A DNA stretch of 31,406 nt from an uncultured Lachnospiraceae bacterium (GTDB lineage Bacteria > Bacillota > Clostridia > Lachnospirales > Lachnospiraceae): positions 1 through 31,406 of the forward strand of contig URUU01000022.1 of assembly GCA_900551235.1 (NCBI GenBank), read 5' to 3'. The notes below the pieces were generated by a model that had not been told where the DNA came from, searched no databases, and saw nothing but the letters and a program-made list of their open reading frames with translations. The translations under genes were made by a program, and so were the position numbers. Below, piece after piece: positions 1 to 7,624 of the stretch. How positions within the stretch are numbered: the stretch's first letter is position 1; each line of letters starts with the position of its first letter.

Positions 1-97
1 TCACGGGTTCTGGCTTTTTGCAGACAGCATCCTGATAAAACACCCGGCATTTCAATTCCTTACACCTGCCAGGAAATCACCGTAAATTCTTATTTTG

Positions 98-1039
98 CTA
101 CTTATCAGCAATCCATTGCTCTACAGTTTCCACATCTACTTTCAGTGCAGAGGAAATCTGTTCAACTGTTAATCCAAGAGTAATAAGAGAAGAGGCAGCA
201 TCTTTTTTGGCAAGTATTTTACCTTTTGAAATGCCCTCTGCAACGCCAGCTTTCATACCAGCTTTCATACCAGCCTTCATGCCGTCTTTCATACCAGCCG
301 CAACGCCGGCCTCATACTCGGCTTTTCGCAACTTCCGTTCTTCCTCTTCTTTGTCATATTCAAAAATACTCATAGAGATCACCTCCAATTTATTTGCACG
401 AAGAAATTCGGAAAGAATGTTATTACGGATACATTCATCGACTGCCAGCTTAACTGCTTCGTTCAATTCGAATTTCTTCACATATCTTCGAACACAATTT
501 ACGTACTGTGCATATTCTTTTAGAGTCTGGCATTGTTCCATGAGTTCGGGATTGTGCCCTTCATTGATGTTTATGGTCAGTACTTCCAGTTCCAGTTTTG
601 GAGCACCGGACAGATTTTCGAAAGCCTCCGACAAATGGTTTACCCAGCTGTCTTTTTCCTTTTCTGTGCCATTGTAGAATACGATAAACTGTGGTGCCGG
701 TATTTTCTGTAATACGGAAGAATAAAGAGATTTCTTATCTACCAGTTTCTGATATTCGCTGGAAATATAAAATAGATCACGCAAGGGCATATTTGGATTG
801 TAAGTTGACTGGTGTTCGTACAGAAACAGGTCTGTATCAATGATAAAAGCCAGGTCATTTTTCATTCCCATATAAATGGCATTCTCCAGTGTGACAATCT
901 CCAATTTTTCCGGATCATCGTGATGAGATCCACGGATTGCATTATAAAGTGACAATAAATTCTTCCGGTCAGAAAACAGCATCCGAAATATTGTATCTTT
1001 ATAGTTACGATTTGTTGACAGTTGTTTGTTTTGCACCAT
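98..1039 (-). CDS. Rpn family recombination-promoting nuclease / PD-(D/E)XK transposase-like protein
   Basis: 313 aa. The N-terminal half carries the Rpn/PD-(D/E)XK pattern: a 'YKDTIFRMLFSD' opening, then 'KNDLAFIID' and 'LFLYEHQSTYNPNMPLR', which supply the D...E-x-Q catalytic-type residues, followed by 'FIVFYNG'. Rpn proteins are DNA endonucleases linked to RecA-independent recombination. The C-terminus has a Gly-Met-Lys-Ala repeat, typical of this family, and ends in a short helix-turn-helix-like segment ('LGLTVEQISSALKVDVETV'). I chose ATG at 1039 because AGGGAGGT lies 7 nt upstream. An in-frame ATG at 1195 would add 52 residues without family resemblance or a ribosome site. The gene stands alone, and no terminator is visible before the window edge. 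The family call is firm; the cellular role is not known. Confidence 0.85.
   Translation of the reverse strand: MVQNKQLSTNRNYKDTIFRMLFSDRKNLLSLYNAIRGSHHDDPEKLEIVTLENAIYMGMKNDLAFIIDTDLFLYEHQSTYNPNMPLRDLFYISSEYQKLVDKKSLYSSVLQKIPAPQFIVFYNGTEKEKDSWVNHLSEAFENLSGAPKLELEVLTININEGHNPELMEQCQTLKEYAQYVNCVRRYVKKFELNEAVKLAVDECIRNNILSEFLRANKLEVISMSIFEYDKEEEERKLRKAEYEAGVAAGMKDGMKAGMKAGMKAGVAEGISKGKILAKKDAASSLITLGLTVEQISSALKVDVETVEQWIADK
240..311 (-). repeat. 12-bp tandem repeat inside the Rpn gene
   Basis: Four consecutive 12-nt units of the form ttcataccagcY lie at 252-299, flanked on each side by related units containing gcaacgcc. On the coding strand they encode GMKA/GMKD/GVAA four-residue repeats. The length is a multiple of three, so unit gain or loss keeps the frame. 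Confidence 0.9.
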
Positions 1040-1232
1040 AGGCAATACCTCCCTTTTGCAGGAGTGTATCAAAGATGCAGTAACTATGCGTTCTGTTGTT
1101 CTGTCAGCATTTTGGAAACTCCTGCTTTTCAATATGATTTGTCTGAGATAAAAAGCATGAATTTCTGAAATGTGAATTAGATCAATAGACGGCATAATGC
1201 CAGGAAGTTTAAGAAAAATATGCTTTACCAGT

Positions 1233-1261
1233 ATATTATCATGAAACTCTCATTATTTCAA
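1233..1261 (-). promoter_or_regulatory. Possible sigma-A promoter for the Rpn gene
   Basis: On the minus strand TTGAAA (1261-1256) is separated by 17 nt from TAATAT (1238-1233). The -10 is imperfect and a shifted GATAAT is also possible. It would give a leader of nearly 190 nt before the chosen start at 1039. The stretch from 1040 to 1309 is AT-rich and holds no gene that I can support. Confidence 0.35.
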
Positions 1262-1309
1262 TAAAATTAAAAAAATAAAATAAATGCAACATAAGCAATA
1301 AGAAAATGT

Positions 1310-1373
1310 AACAGGAAAATAAAAAAGAAGCGGTCACATCTGTGATTTTGATTATCACAGGTGCGGCCGCTTC
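1310..1373 (-). terminator. Intrinsic terminator for the fibronectin III gene
   Basis: The arms at 1327-1346 and 1354-1373 pair over about 20 positions with one A-C mismatch and two G-U pairs, around a 7-nt loop. Read on the minus strand the stem is followed by a T-rich run (opposite 1326-1310). It lies directly downstream of the stop at 1384. Confidence 0.88.
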
Positions 1374-1383
1374 GGGTATAATT

Positions 1384-2189
1384 TTACCACTTATCAAGGT
1401 AGATGGTACCCTGGATGCGTTTCATGGTGACATTTTCAATGGTTTCAATGGTTGGGTTTTCATCGCTTTTAGATAAATGTTCATTCATAAAATAAAAAGC
1501 ATCATTTTCAGATATGGATCCTGTTTTAGTGCATGTATATTCGTCTGAAACAATAGCTCCCGGAGTTATTTTACCAGTCTGCCAGTCGATAATAGCTTCT
1601 TGTTCGTGTACTGTATATTCCGCTTCAACGGCGATGGAAGACTTAGCAATATCTTTGTAACGACTATCATGCAGAATATGGTTATTTTTTAGCTGTAAAG
1701 TATGCCGATGATATAAATGTTCAATTTCACCAAAAGCATTGTAATATATATCAGAATTGCACGGTGATACTTCATAATACTGCATCCAGTTGTCCATTGT
1801 AATTTCCACTTTCTTTGGAACGATAATGGATCCAACCGAACTAAACTTGGAGTATATTTTTTTGCCCTTTATTTTTTTATAACTTCTGGTTTTATAAAAA
1901 TATTCTCCAGGTAAGAGGTTTGCATCTGTGTAAAAATCGTAAGAATGGCTTTTTTTGATTTTTTCCAGTAGATTTCGTAGTATTTGGCATGGTGTACTTT
2001 TTTCCATTTAAGTTTTATGCCGCCAGCATCATAATCATAATTTGACTTTGCAGTAAAACCGGTGACTGCACCTGGCTTTTTGGAAGCTGCGGATGCATTC
2101 ACTTTTAGGACAGACAGCAACAGAAAGGCTGCCACAAGAACCAGCAGGGGTGCAAAGTGTTTTTTAGTAAAAATCCTTTGTTTTTTCAT
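1384..2189 (-). pseudogene. Secreted fibronectin III domain protein, split by a -1 frame change at an A7 run
   Basis: Frame one starts at 2189 with a signal peptide (KKQRIF, then a hydrophobic stretch to 'NASAA') and the first half of a fibronectin III domain ('GIKLKWKKVHHAKYYEIYWK'). It runs on out of frame to a stop at 1869. The rest of the domain ('FYTDANLLPGEYFYKTRSYK', then 'KGKKIYSKFSS') continues in the -1 frame to the stop at 1384. The switch point is seven A residues (plus-strand T7 at 1950-1956), read as tcA-AAA-AAA-gcc, which matches the X-XXX-XXX slippery pattern. The C-terminal 130 residues are not recognised. It could be a frameshift mutation, a homopolymer sequencing error or programmed slippage; the sequence alone cannot decide. 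Promoter and terminator are both intact. Confidence 0.75.
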
Positions 2190-2228
2190 GTTCTCTCTTT
2201 TTGGGTGAAAATCTTTTTTTATTATTTT

Positions 2229-2257
2229 ATAATAAAGCTTATAACTCTAAAAGTCAA
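2229..2257 (-). promoter_or_regulatory. Sigma-A promoter for the fibronectin III gene
   Basis: On the minus strand TTGACT (2257-2252), a 17-nt spacer and TATTAT (2234-2229) lie about 40 nt before the start codon at 2189. Confidence 0.7.
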
Positions 2258-2315
2258 TATAAACAAAAGATGTCAGGCGGGGATTTTTTTATCTGAAAAA
2301 AACTGAAATTAGGAA

Positions 2316-2344
2316 TTGACCGCAGAAATATATCTTTGTAAAAT
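2316..2344 (+). promoter_or_regulatory. Sigma-A promoter of the selenium/molybdenum operon
   Basis: TTGACC (2316-2321), a 17-nt spacer and TAAAAT (2339-2344) give a predicted start near 2351 and a leader of only about 40 nt. That is too short for a purine or Moco riboswitch. AAGGAGG lies near 2374-2380 before the ATG at 2393. This is the only strong promoter I see before the long plus-strand gene run. Confidence 0.75.
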
Positions 2345-2392
2345 AATAATGAAACATAGAATATAGGTAAAATTAAGGAGGCTGTTTATTTT

Positions 2393-3859
2393 ATGAAAGC
2401 GACAAATGAGAAAAAGGCAGAAGGTTATTCTTCTCCGTACAATTTTGAGGGAAGAATTCCTCTTTCTCAGGCGATCCCGCTGGGACTTCAGCACGTCATG
2501 GCAATGTTTATCGGGAATCTGACACCGCTGATCATTGTGATGGGAGTCTGTGGACTGACAGCAGATGCAGGATTTGGCGAACTTCGTACAGCATTGCTTC
2601 AGAATGCGATGATCATCGCCGGAGTTGTTACACTGGTTCAGATGTTCTCCATCGGTCCGGTCGGTGGAAAAGTGCCGATCGTTATGGGAACGTCATCGGG
2701 ATTCCTCGGAGTTCTGAACAATACCGTGGCAGCATGCGGCGGCGGTATTCTTGCCTATGGTGCGATTATGGGAGCCTGTATTGTCGGCGGTATTTTCGAG
2801 AGTGTTCTCGGAGCATTCTTAAAACCACTTCGCAAATTCTTTCCGCCAATCGTTACCGGATCAGTTGTTATTGCAATCGGATTATCGCTGCTTGGCGTTG
2901 GCATCAACTATTTCTGTGGCGGAAGCGGCAAAGCGGACTATGGTTCACTGCCGAATCTGTTTCTTGGATTTGTAGTGCTGGTCGTGATCGTATTGCTGAA
3001 ACATTTTGCACCGCAGAAAAGCATTCTTTCTTCCTCTGCGATCCTCTTTGGTATCCTGGTCGGATATATTGCAGCAATTATTATGACACTTGTGCTCCCA
3101 CATACCGGTGTCGATGCAGATGGTGTGAAATACACCTACTCCTGGGTTGTTGATTTTGCCCAGGTAAAAAATGCAGCATGGATCGCTGTGCCGAGTTTTA
3201 TTGGTTTTGGTGCTCTTTCTGATGTAAAGATCACATTCCAGGCAAGTGCGATCATCCCGATCGGTATCATGTTTATCGTGACAGCGATCGAGACCGTTGG
3301 TGATATTTCTGCCTGTATCGAGGGCGGCATGGATCGTGAAGCAACGGATTCTGAACTGTCCGGCGGTGTTATCTGTGACGGACTCGGCTCAGCATTCGCA
3401 GCACTGTTCGGTGTACTGCCGAATACTTCTTTCTCACAGAATGTGGGGCTTGTTTCTCTGACAAAAGTGGTCAACCGTTTTGCGATTTCCATGGGAGCGA
3501 TTTTCCTGATCCTGTGCGGATTCTGTCCGAAGATCGGAGCACTGATGTCCATCATGCCGCAGTCCGTTCTTGGCGGAGCTGCTGTTATGATGTTTGCATC
3601 GATCCTGATTTCCGGCATCCAGCTGATCACAAAGCATCCGATCGGCAGCCGTGAGATCACGATCATTTCCGTAGCGATCGGTCTTGGATATGGACTTGGG
3701 GCAACCACAGGGGCAACCGCTCATCTGCCGTATTATGTGCAGCTGATCTTTGGCGGTTCCGGAATCGTTCCATGTTCTCTGGCAGCGATCATTTTAAATA
3801 TTATCCTGCCAAAAGAATCCAAATCCGTTCGTGAAATGTGGGATCTGGAAGATAAATAA
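2393..3859 (+). CDS. NCS2 family uracil/xanthine (purine) permease
   Basis: 488 aa, with about 12-14 hydrophobic segments, the usual size for nucleobase:cation symporter-2 proteins. Seen motifs: 'QAIPLGLQHVMAMF' near the N-terminus, 'IETVGDISACIEGGMDRE' (the TM8 Glu/Asp region that binds substrate in XanQ/UraA) and 'SFSQNVGLVSLTKVVNRF' (the NCS2 signature around TM10). It is an inner-membrane importer. The TM8 motif is closer to xanthine/urate transporters than to uracil transporters, and the hydroxylase genes downstream fit a purine substrate; this is inference. It is first in the operon, and yqeC starts immediately after its stop with no gap. Confidence 0.9.
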   Translation: MKATNEKKAEGYSSPYNFEGRIPLSQAIPLGLQHVMAMFIGNLTPLIIVMGVCGLTADAGFGELRTALLQNAMIIAGVVTLVQMFSIGPVGGKVPIVMGTSSGFLGVLNNTVAACGGGILAYGAIMGACIVGGIFESVLGAFLKPLRKFFPPIVTGSVVIAIGLSLLGVGINYFCGGSGKADYGSLPNLFLGFVVLVVIVLLKHFAPQKSILSSSAILFGILVGYIAAIIMTLVLPHTGVDADGVKYTYSWVVDFAQVKNAAWIAVPSFIGFGALSDVKITFQASAIIPIGIMFIVTAIETVGDISACIEGGMDREATDSELSGGVICDGLGSAFAALFGVLPNTSFSQNVGLVSLTKVVNRFAISMGAIFLILCGFCPKIGALMSIMPQSVLGGAAVMMFASILISGIQLITKHPIGSREITIISVAIGLGYGLGATTGATAHLPYYVQLIFGGSGIVPCSLAAIILNIILPKESKSVREMWDLEDK

Positions 3860-4546
3860 ATGAAAAAAATAATATCAGTCATCGGAGCAGGCGGAAAGAC
3901 AACTCTGATCCATCGACTGGCAGAAGAGTATCAAAGGAAGGGAAATTCTGTGCTGGTGACAACAACAACGCATATGTTCGCAGAGCCAGGTACAGACCTT
4001 TCCTGCGATGCTTTTTCTGTGAAAGCCAAACTGCAGAAAGATCACTATTGTATGGCGGGCAGGCGATGCCCTGAAAATTCCGGAAAAATGCAGGCACTTC
4101 CGGAGCATACATTAAGAGAAGTACTGCATTATACGGATATTGTTCTGATAGAAGCGGACGGAGCGAAACATCATTCTCTGAAATATCCTTCCGGGGCAGA
4201 ACCGGTGATTTTTTCAGGAACAACGGATCTTTATCTTGTGCTTGGAACGTGGGATATCGGAAAACCCTGTAAGAAGGTAATCTTTCGTTTTGATGAGATG
4301 CAGAAAGAAGAGCTTATCCGGGATGATAGGGAGCTGCCAAAAAGAAAGATTCTGCCGGAAGAAGCAGTGACAGAAGAGCATATCCGCAGAATCTTAAGGG
4401 CGTATCGGTACAAGCTGAAAGAAATCGGGTATAATGAGAAAATTACTTGTCTGTTTTCAGAGCAAGATGGGAAAAACATTCGATTCTGTCAGGCAGATAT
4501 CAACAGAGCTGACCAGGATTATATAGCAGGTCTTTCGAAAGTCTGA
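3860..4546 (+). CDS. yqeC: Selenium-dependent hydroxylase accessory protein YqeC
   Basis: 228 aa. The N-terminal P-loop (GAGGKTT, residues 9-15) is followed by 'VLVTTTTHMF' and 'DIVLIEADGAKH', the pattern of the YqeC family of putative NTPases. The family is known only by its strict co-occurrence with selenium-dependent molybdenum hydroxylases; its reaction is not established. The ATG directly abuts the stop of the permease, so translational coupling is likely. Length is normal for the family. Confidence 0.88.
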   Translation: MKKIISVIGAGGKTTLIHRLAEEYQRKGNSVLVTTTTHMFAEPGTDLSCDAFSVKAKLQKDHYCMAGRRCPENSGKMQALPEHTLREVLHYTDIVLIEADGAKHHSLKYPSGAEPVIFSGTTDLYLVLGTWDIGKPCKKVIFRFDEMQKEELIRDDRELPKRKILPEEAVTEEHIRRILRAYRYKLKEIGYNEKITCLFSEQDGKNIRFCQADINRADQDYIAGLSKV

Positions 4547-4568
4547 GCGGAACAAATGGAGGATTAAA

Positions 4569-5438
4569 ATGAAACAGAATAGTTTGATCATCTGCCGCGG
4601 CGGAGGGGATCTGGCGACAGGGATCGTACACCGTCTGCACCGGGCGGGATTTCGTGTGCTGGTGCTGGAGACGGAGCATCCGGCGGCGATCCGCCGTCAG
4701 GTTTCGTTCTGTGAGGCAGTCTACGAAGGAAAAGCGACCGTGGAAGGCGTGACGGCACAGAGGATTGATTCTGTATCTGAAATGGAAGAAGTTTTTGCCG
4801 GAGGATGTGTACCGCTTCTTGTTGATCCGAAAGGAGAAGCGGTCGCAGAGCTGCATCCGGATGTCGTGGTGGATGCGATCATTGCCAAGAAAAATATTGG
4901 TACAACCAAAGAAATGGCTCCGCTTGTGATCGGAGTCGGGCCTGGATTTACGGCAGGCGTCGATGTGGATCTTGTGATCGAATCGATGCGTGGCCATAAT
5001 CTGGCAAGAATTTTAGAAGAAGGATCGGCACTTCCGAATACCGGGATTCCGGGCAATATCGGTGGATTTACAAAAGAACGCGTGATCCATGCACCGGCAG
5101 AAGGATTTATTCAAAATATCCACCAGATCGGTGATGTGGTGGAAGCTGGCACAACGATTGCGAGAATTTATGAAAATATGGATGAATCCGGAAATTTTGG
5201 CGGAGCGTCTGTAGCGGTTCCGGCAACGATCACCGGCATTATCCGAGGTCTGATCCGGGAGGGATATCATTTTCCGAAAGGATTTAAGATTGCGGACATT
5301 GATCCAAGAGAGGGCGAACGGAAAAACTGTTTTACGATTTCAGACAAAGCCAGAAGCATCGGCGGCAGCGTGCTCGAAGCAGTGTGCCGTCATGTAATAC
5401 ATGAAGGTCAAAAATCGAGTCGGACACAGGTGAAATAA
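4569..5438 (+). CDS. yqeB: YqeB / EF2563-family selenium-dependent molybdenum hydroxylase system protein
   Basis: 289 aa. The N-terminus has a Rossmann-type Gly-rich loop ('IICRGGGDLATGIVHRLH') and then 'VDAIIAKKNIGT' and 'VIGVGPGFTAGVDVDLVIES', characteristic of the EF2563 family. The C-terminal part ('APAEGFIQNIHQIGDVVEAG' to 'FKIADIDPRE') resembles a biotinyl/lipoyl-like hammerhead fold. The protein is a marker of selenium-dependent molybdenum hydroxylase loci and is thought to act in cofactor maturation; the chemistry is unknown. GGAGG lies just before the ATG, 22 nt after yqeC. Confidence 0.9.
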   Translation: MKQNSLIICRGGGDLATGIVHRLHRAGFRVLVLETEHPAAIRRQVSFCEAVYEGKATVEGVTAQRIDSVSEMEEVFAGGCVPLLVDPKGEAVAELHPDVVVDAIIAKKNIGTTKEMAPLVIGVGPGFTAGVDVDLVIESMRGHNLARILEEGSALPNTGIPGNIGGFTKERVIHAPAEGFIQNIHQIGDVVEAGTTIARIYENMDESGNFGGASVAVPATITGIIRGLIREGYHFPKGFKIADIDPREGERKNCFTISDKARSIGGSVLEAVCRHVIHEGQKSSRTQVK

Positions 5439-5456
5439 TCTGACAGGTGGTTTAGA

Positions 5457-5522
5457 ATGAGGATAATGCTGATAAAACAGTCGAAACAGATTGAAGAAAC
5501 AGGACGGATAGAAACAGTATGA
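5457..5522 (+). CDS. Possible 21-residue leader ORF coupled to moaC
   Basis: An ATG at 5457 with AGGTGG 6 nt upstream opens a 21-codon frame (MRIMLIKQSK..., ending RIETV). Its TGA overlaps the moaC start as ATGA at 5519-5522. The moaC ATG has only a weak ribosome site of its own (AGGACGG, 11 nt away), so translation of this short frame could deliver ribosomes to moaC. No conserved family is recognised. Chance occurrence is possible. Confidence 0.4.
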   Translation: MRIMLIKQSKQIEETGRIETV

Positions 5523-6001
5523 ATGAAAAGAAACTGACACACTTTAATGAGAGCGGCGAGGCGCATATGGTGGATGTCCATGAAAAGGCAGACACGTACC
5601 GTGTAGCGAGAGCAGAGGGTACTATTTTTGTAAATGACGATGCTTTTGTGGCAATCTCGCAGGGAACGGCAAAAAAAGGAGATGTGCTTGGCATTGCACG
5701 CATCGCCGGAATTATGGGAGCGAAAAACAATGCTTCTCTGATTCCGCTGTGCCATCCGATTGCAATGACAAAGTGTGATGTGGATTTTAAATTAGATAAA
5801 GAGAAAAAGAGCATCACAGCCACCTGTACGACGGCTTGTGTCGGAAAGACCGGTGTGGAGATGGAGGCACTAAGCGGCGTGAGTGCTGCACTGCTGACGA
5901 TCTACGATATGTGCAAGGCACTGGATCGCGGCATGGAGATCACGGACATCCATCTGCTGGAAAAGGCAGGCGGGAAGAGCGGACATTATGAAAGAAAATA
6001 A
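5519..6001 (+). CDS. moaC: Cyclic pyranopterin monophosphate synthase MoaC
   Basis: 160 aa, the family length. MoaC converts the MoaA product (3',8-cH2GTP) to cyclic pyranopterin monophosphate in the first stage of molybdopterin synthesis. Seen: 'HFNESGEAHMVDVHEK' at the N-terminus, 'IAGIMGAKNNASLIPLCHPI' and 'TGVEMEALSGVSAALLTIYDM', the three conserved blocks with the active-site His and Lys. It is cytosolic. The start overlaps the stop of the short ORF at 5457. Its partner moaA lies three genes downstream. Confidence 0.95.
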   Translation: MNEKKLTHFNESGEAHMVDVHEKADTYRVARAEGTIFVNDDAFVAISQGTAKKGDVLGIARIAGIMGAKNNASLIPLCHPIAMTKCDVDFKLDKEKKSITATCTTACVGKTGVEMEALSGVSAALLTIYDMCKALDRGMEITDIHLLEKAGGKSGHYERK

Positions 6002-6074
6002 AGTCAGATGCCGGGAGAAAACGGCAGGGTGAACATACGTGAGAGCGTACCATATGCAAAATGGGGGTATTTTT

Positions 6075-6590
6075 ATGTATAAAGTGGGAATCGTTACATT
6101 GAGTGACAAAGGAGCAAACGGAGAACGTAAAGATTTAAGCGGTCCGAAGATCCAGGAATTACTGCCAAAAGATAAATATGAAGTGATTTCGTATACTATG
6201 CTGCCGGATGACCGGGAAAAGATCCGCAGGGAACTGCTCCGTCTCTCTGATGAGGTGAAATGTGATCTGGTTCTGACAACAGGAGGAACGGGATTTTCAC
6301 CGAGGGATATCACACCGGAAGCTACGATGGACGTGGCAGAGCGAAGTGCACCGGGGATCGCCGAAGGACTGCGTGCTTACAGTATGCAGTTTACAAAACG
6401 GGCAATGCTCGGAAGAGGTGTTTCTGTGATCCGAAAAGGAACACTGATCATCAATCTTCCGGGAAGTGTCAGGGCAGTAACGGAGAGCATGGAGTTTCTG
6501 ATCGGAAATATGGAACATGGACTGGATATTCTGATGCAGACGGACAACGAATGTGGCAGAGTCCGGACAGAGCGGGGTGAAATAAAATGA
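6075..6590 (+). CDS. mogA: MogA/MoaB family molybdopterin adenylyltransferase
   Basis: 171 aa from ATG 6075. It carries the MogA fold signature 'VGIVTLSDKGANGERKD', the nucleotide/pterin motif 'LTTGGTGFSPRDITPEAT' and 'LIINLPGSVRA'. MogA-type proteins adenylylate molybdopterin before molybdate insertion. I prefer ATG 6075, since the homology begins there and GGGGG ends 7 nt upstream; a GTG at 6039 and an ATG at 6054 are in frame but add unconserved residues. The stop overlaps the next start as ATGA (6587-6590). Confidence 0.88.
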   Translation: MYKVGIVTLSDKGANGERKDLSGPKIQELLPKDKYEVISYTMLPDDREKIRRELLRLSDEVKCDLVLTTGGTGFSPRDITPEATMDVAERSAPGIAEGLRAYSMQFTKRAMLGRGVSVIRKGTLIINLPGSVRAVTESMEFLIGNMEHGLDILMQTDNECGRVRTERGEIK

Positions 6591-7621
6591 AACTGATGAA
6601 AACGACAGAGGCGGTCGGACAGGTACTCTGTCATGATATCACACAGATCATACCGGGTGTGACGAAGGATGCCATTTTCCGCAAGGGGCATATCATCCGC
6701 GAAGAGGATATTCCGGTGCTGCTCAGCGTGGGCAAAGAATCTGTTTATATCTGGGAAAACGATGAGACGATGATGCATGAAAATGATGCTGCGGAAGTTC
6801 TGTATCGTATGACTGCGAATGAGCATATGCATCCTTCGGATGTCAAAGAAGGCAAGATTGAAGTGATCGCCGACAGGGACGGACTGTTAAAAGTTGATCG
6901 TGAAAAGCTGAAAAAAGTCAATGCATTCGGAGAGATGATGATTGCGACCAGACACGGTAATACAGTAGTAAAAAAGGGCGATAAACTTGCCGGAACACGT
7001 ATCATCCCGCTGGTGATCAAAAAGGAAAAAATGCGGGAAGCAGAAAAGATCTGCGCAGGTATTCCAATTTTGAATATTCTGCCGTTTTCGGTCAGAAAAG
7101 CAGCCATTATCACAACGGGAAACGAAGTTTATCACGGCAGGATCAAAGATGCTTTTACGCCGGTTATTGAGAAGAAAATCGCAGAATTCGGGGCAGAAAT
7201 GATGTTCCATGAAATTTTTGATGACAATGATAAAAAGATCACAGACGGCTGTCTGCGTGCCATAGAAGCAGGAGCGGATATTGTATTCTGCACCGGTGGT
7301 ATGAGCGTGGACCCAGACGATAAAACACCGCTTGCCATCAAAAATACCGGGGCAGAAATGATCTCCTACGGTTCACCGGTTCTGCCGGGAGCGATGTTTT
7401 TGCTGTCCTATTACCGGAAAGGCGACAAAGTGATCCCAATCTGCGGACTTCCGGGTTGCGCGATGTACAACAAACGGACCATTTTTGATCTGGTTCTGCC
7501 GCGTCTGATGGCAGAAGACCTGATCACGGCAGAAGAGCTGGCTTCGCTTGGCGAGGGCGGGCTTTGCCTGAACTGCAACGTATGTACATTCCCGAACTGC
7601 GGATTCGGAAAGGGCTGGTAG
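6587..7621 (+). CDS. MoeA-like molybdopterin-binding protein with Cys-rich C-terminus
   Basis: 344 aa. An N-terminal region of about 170 residues ('VGQVLCHDITQIIPG...FRKGHII') is followed by a MogA/MoeA molybdopterin-binding domain: 'AAIITTGNEVYHGRIKD', 'DIVFCTGGMSVDPDDKTP', 'YGSPVLPGAMFLL' and 'PICGLPGCAMY'. The last 20 residues hold four Cys in a CxxCxxCxxxxC pattern followed by GFGK, absent from E. coli MoeA, suggesting a metal or iron-sulfur site. It is shorter than canonical MoeA (about 400 aa). The likely role is molybdate insertion or hydroxylase-specific cofactor handling (inferred). ATGA overlap with mogA indicates coupling. Confidence 0.82.
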   Translation: MKLMKTTEAVGQVLCHDITQIIPGVTKDAIFRKGHIIREEDIPVLLSVGKESVYIWENDETMMHENDAAEVLYRMTANEHMHPSDVKEGKIEVIADRDGLLKVDREKLKKVNAFGEMMIATRHGNTVVKKGDKLAGTRIIPLVIKKEKMREAEKICAGIPILNILPFSVRKAAIITTGNEVYHGRIKDAFTPVIEKKIAEFGAEMMFHEIFDDNDKKITDGCLRAIEAGADIVFCTGGMSVDPDDKTPLAIKNTGAEMISYGSPVLPGAMFLLSYYRKGDKVIPICGLPGCAMYNKRTIFDLVLPRLMAEDLITAEELASLGEGGLCLNCNVCTFPNCGFGKGW

Positions 7622-7624
7622 AAG

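Noticed and set aside
252..299. Short CRISPR-like array
   Set aside because: The units are contiguous without spacers and are coding in the Rpn frame.
1040..1195. N-terminal extension of the Rpn gene to ATG 1195
   Set aside because: No ribosome site, no family resemblance in the extra 52 residues, and ATG 1039 has AGGGAGGT at good spacing.
2345..2392. Purine or molybdenum cofactor riboswitch before the operon
   Set aside because: The predicted leader is about 40 nt, too short for either aptamer, and no pairing pattern is visible.
3136..3708. Long open frame on the minus strand inside the permease
   Set aside because: It is the antisense of conserved permease codons; no ribosome site and no recognisable protein.
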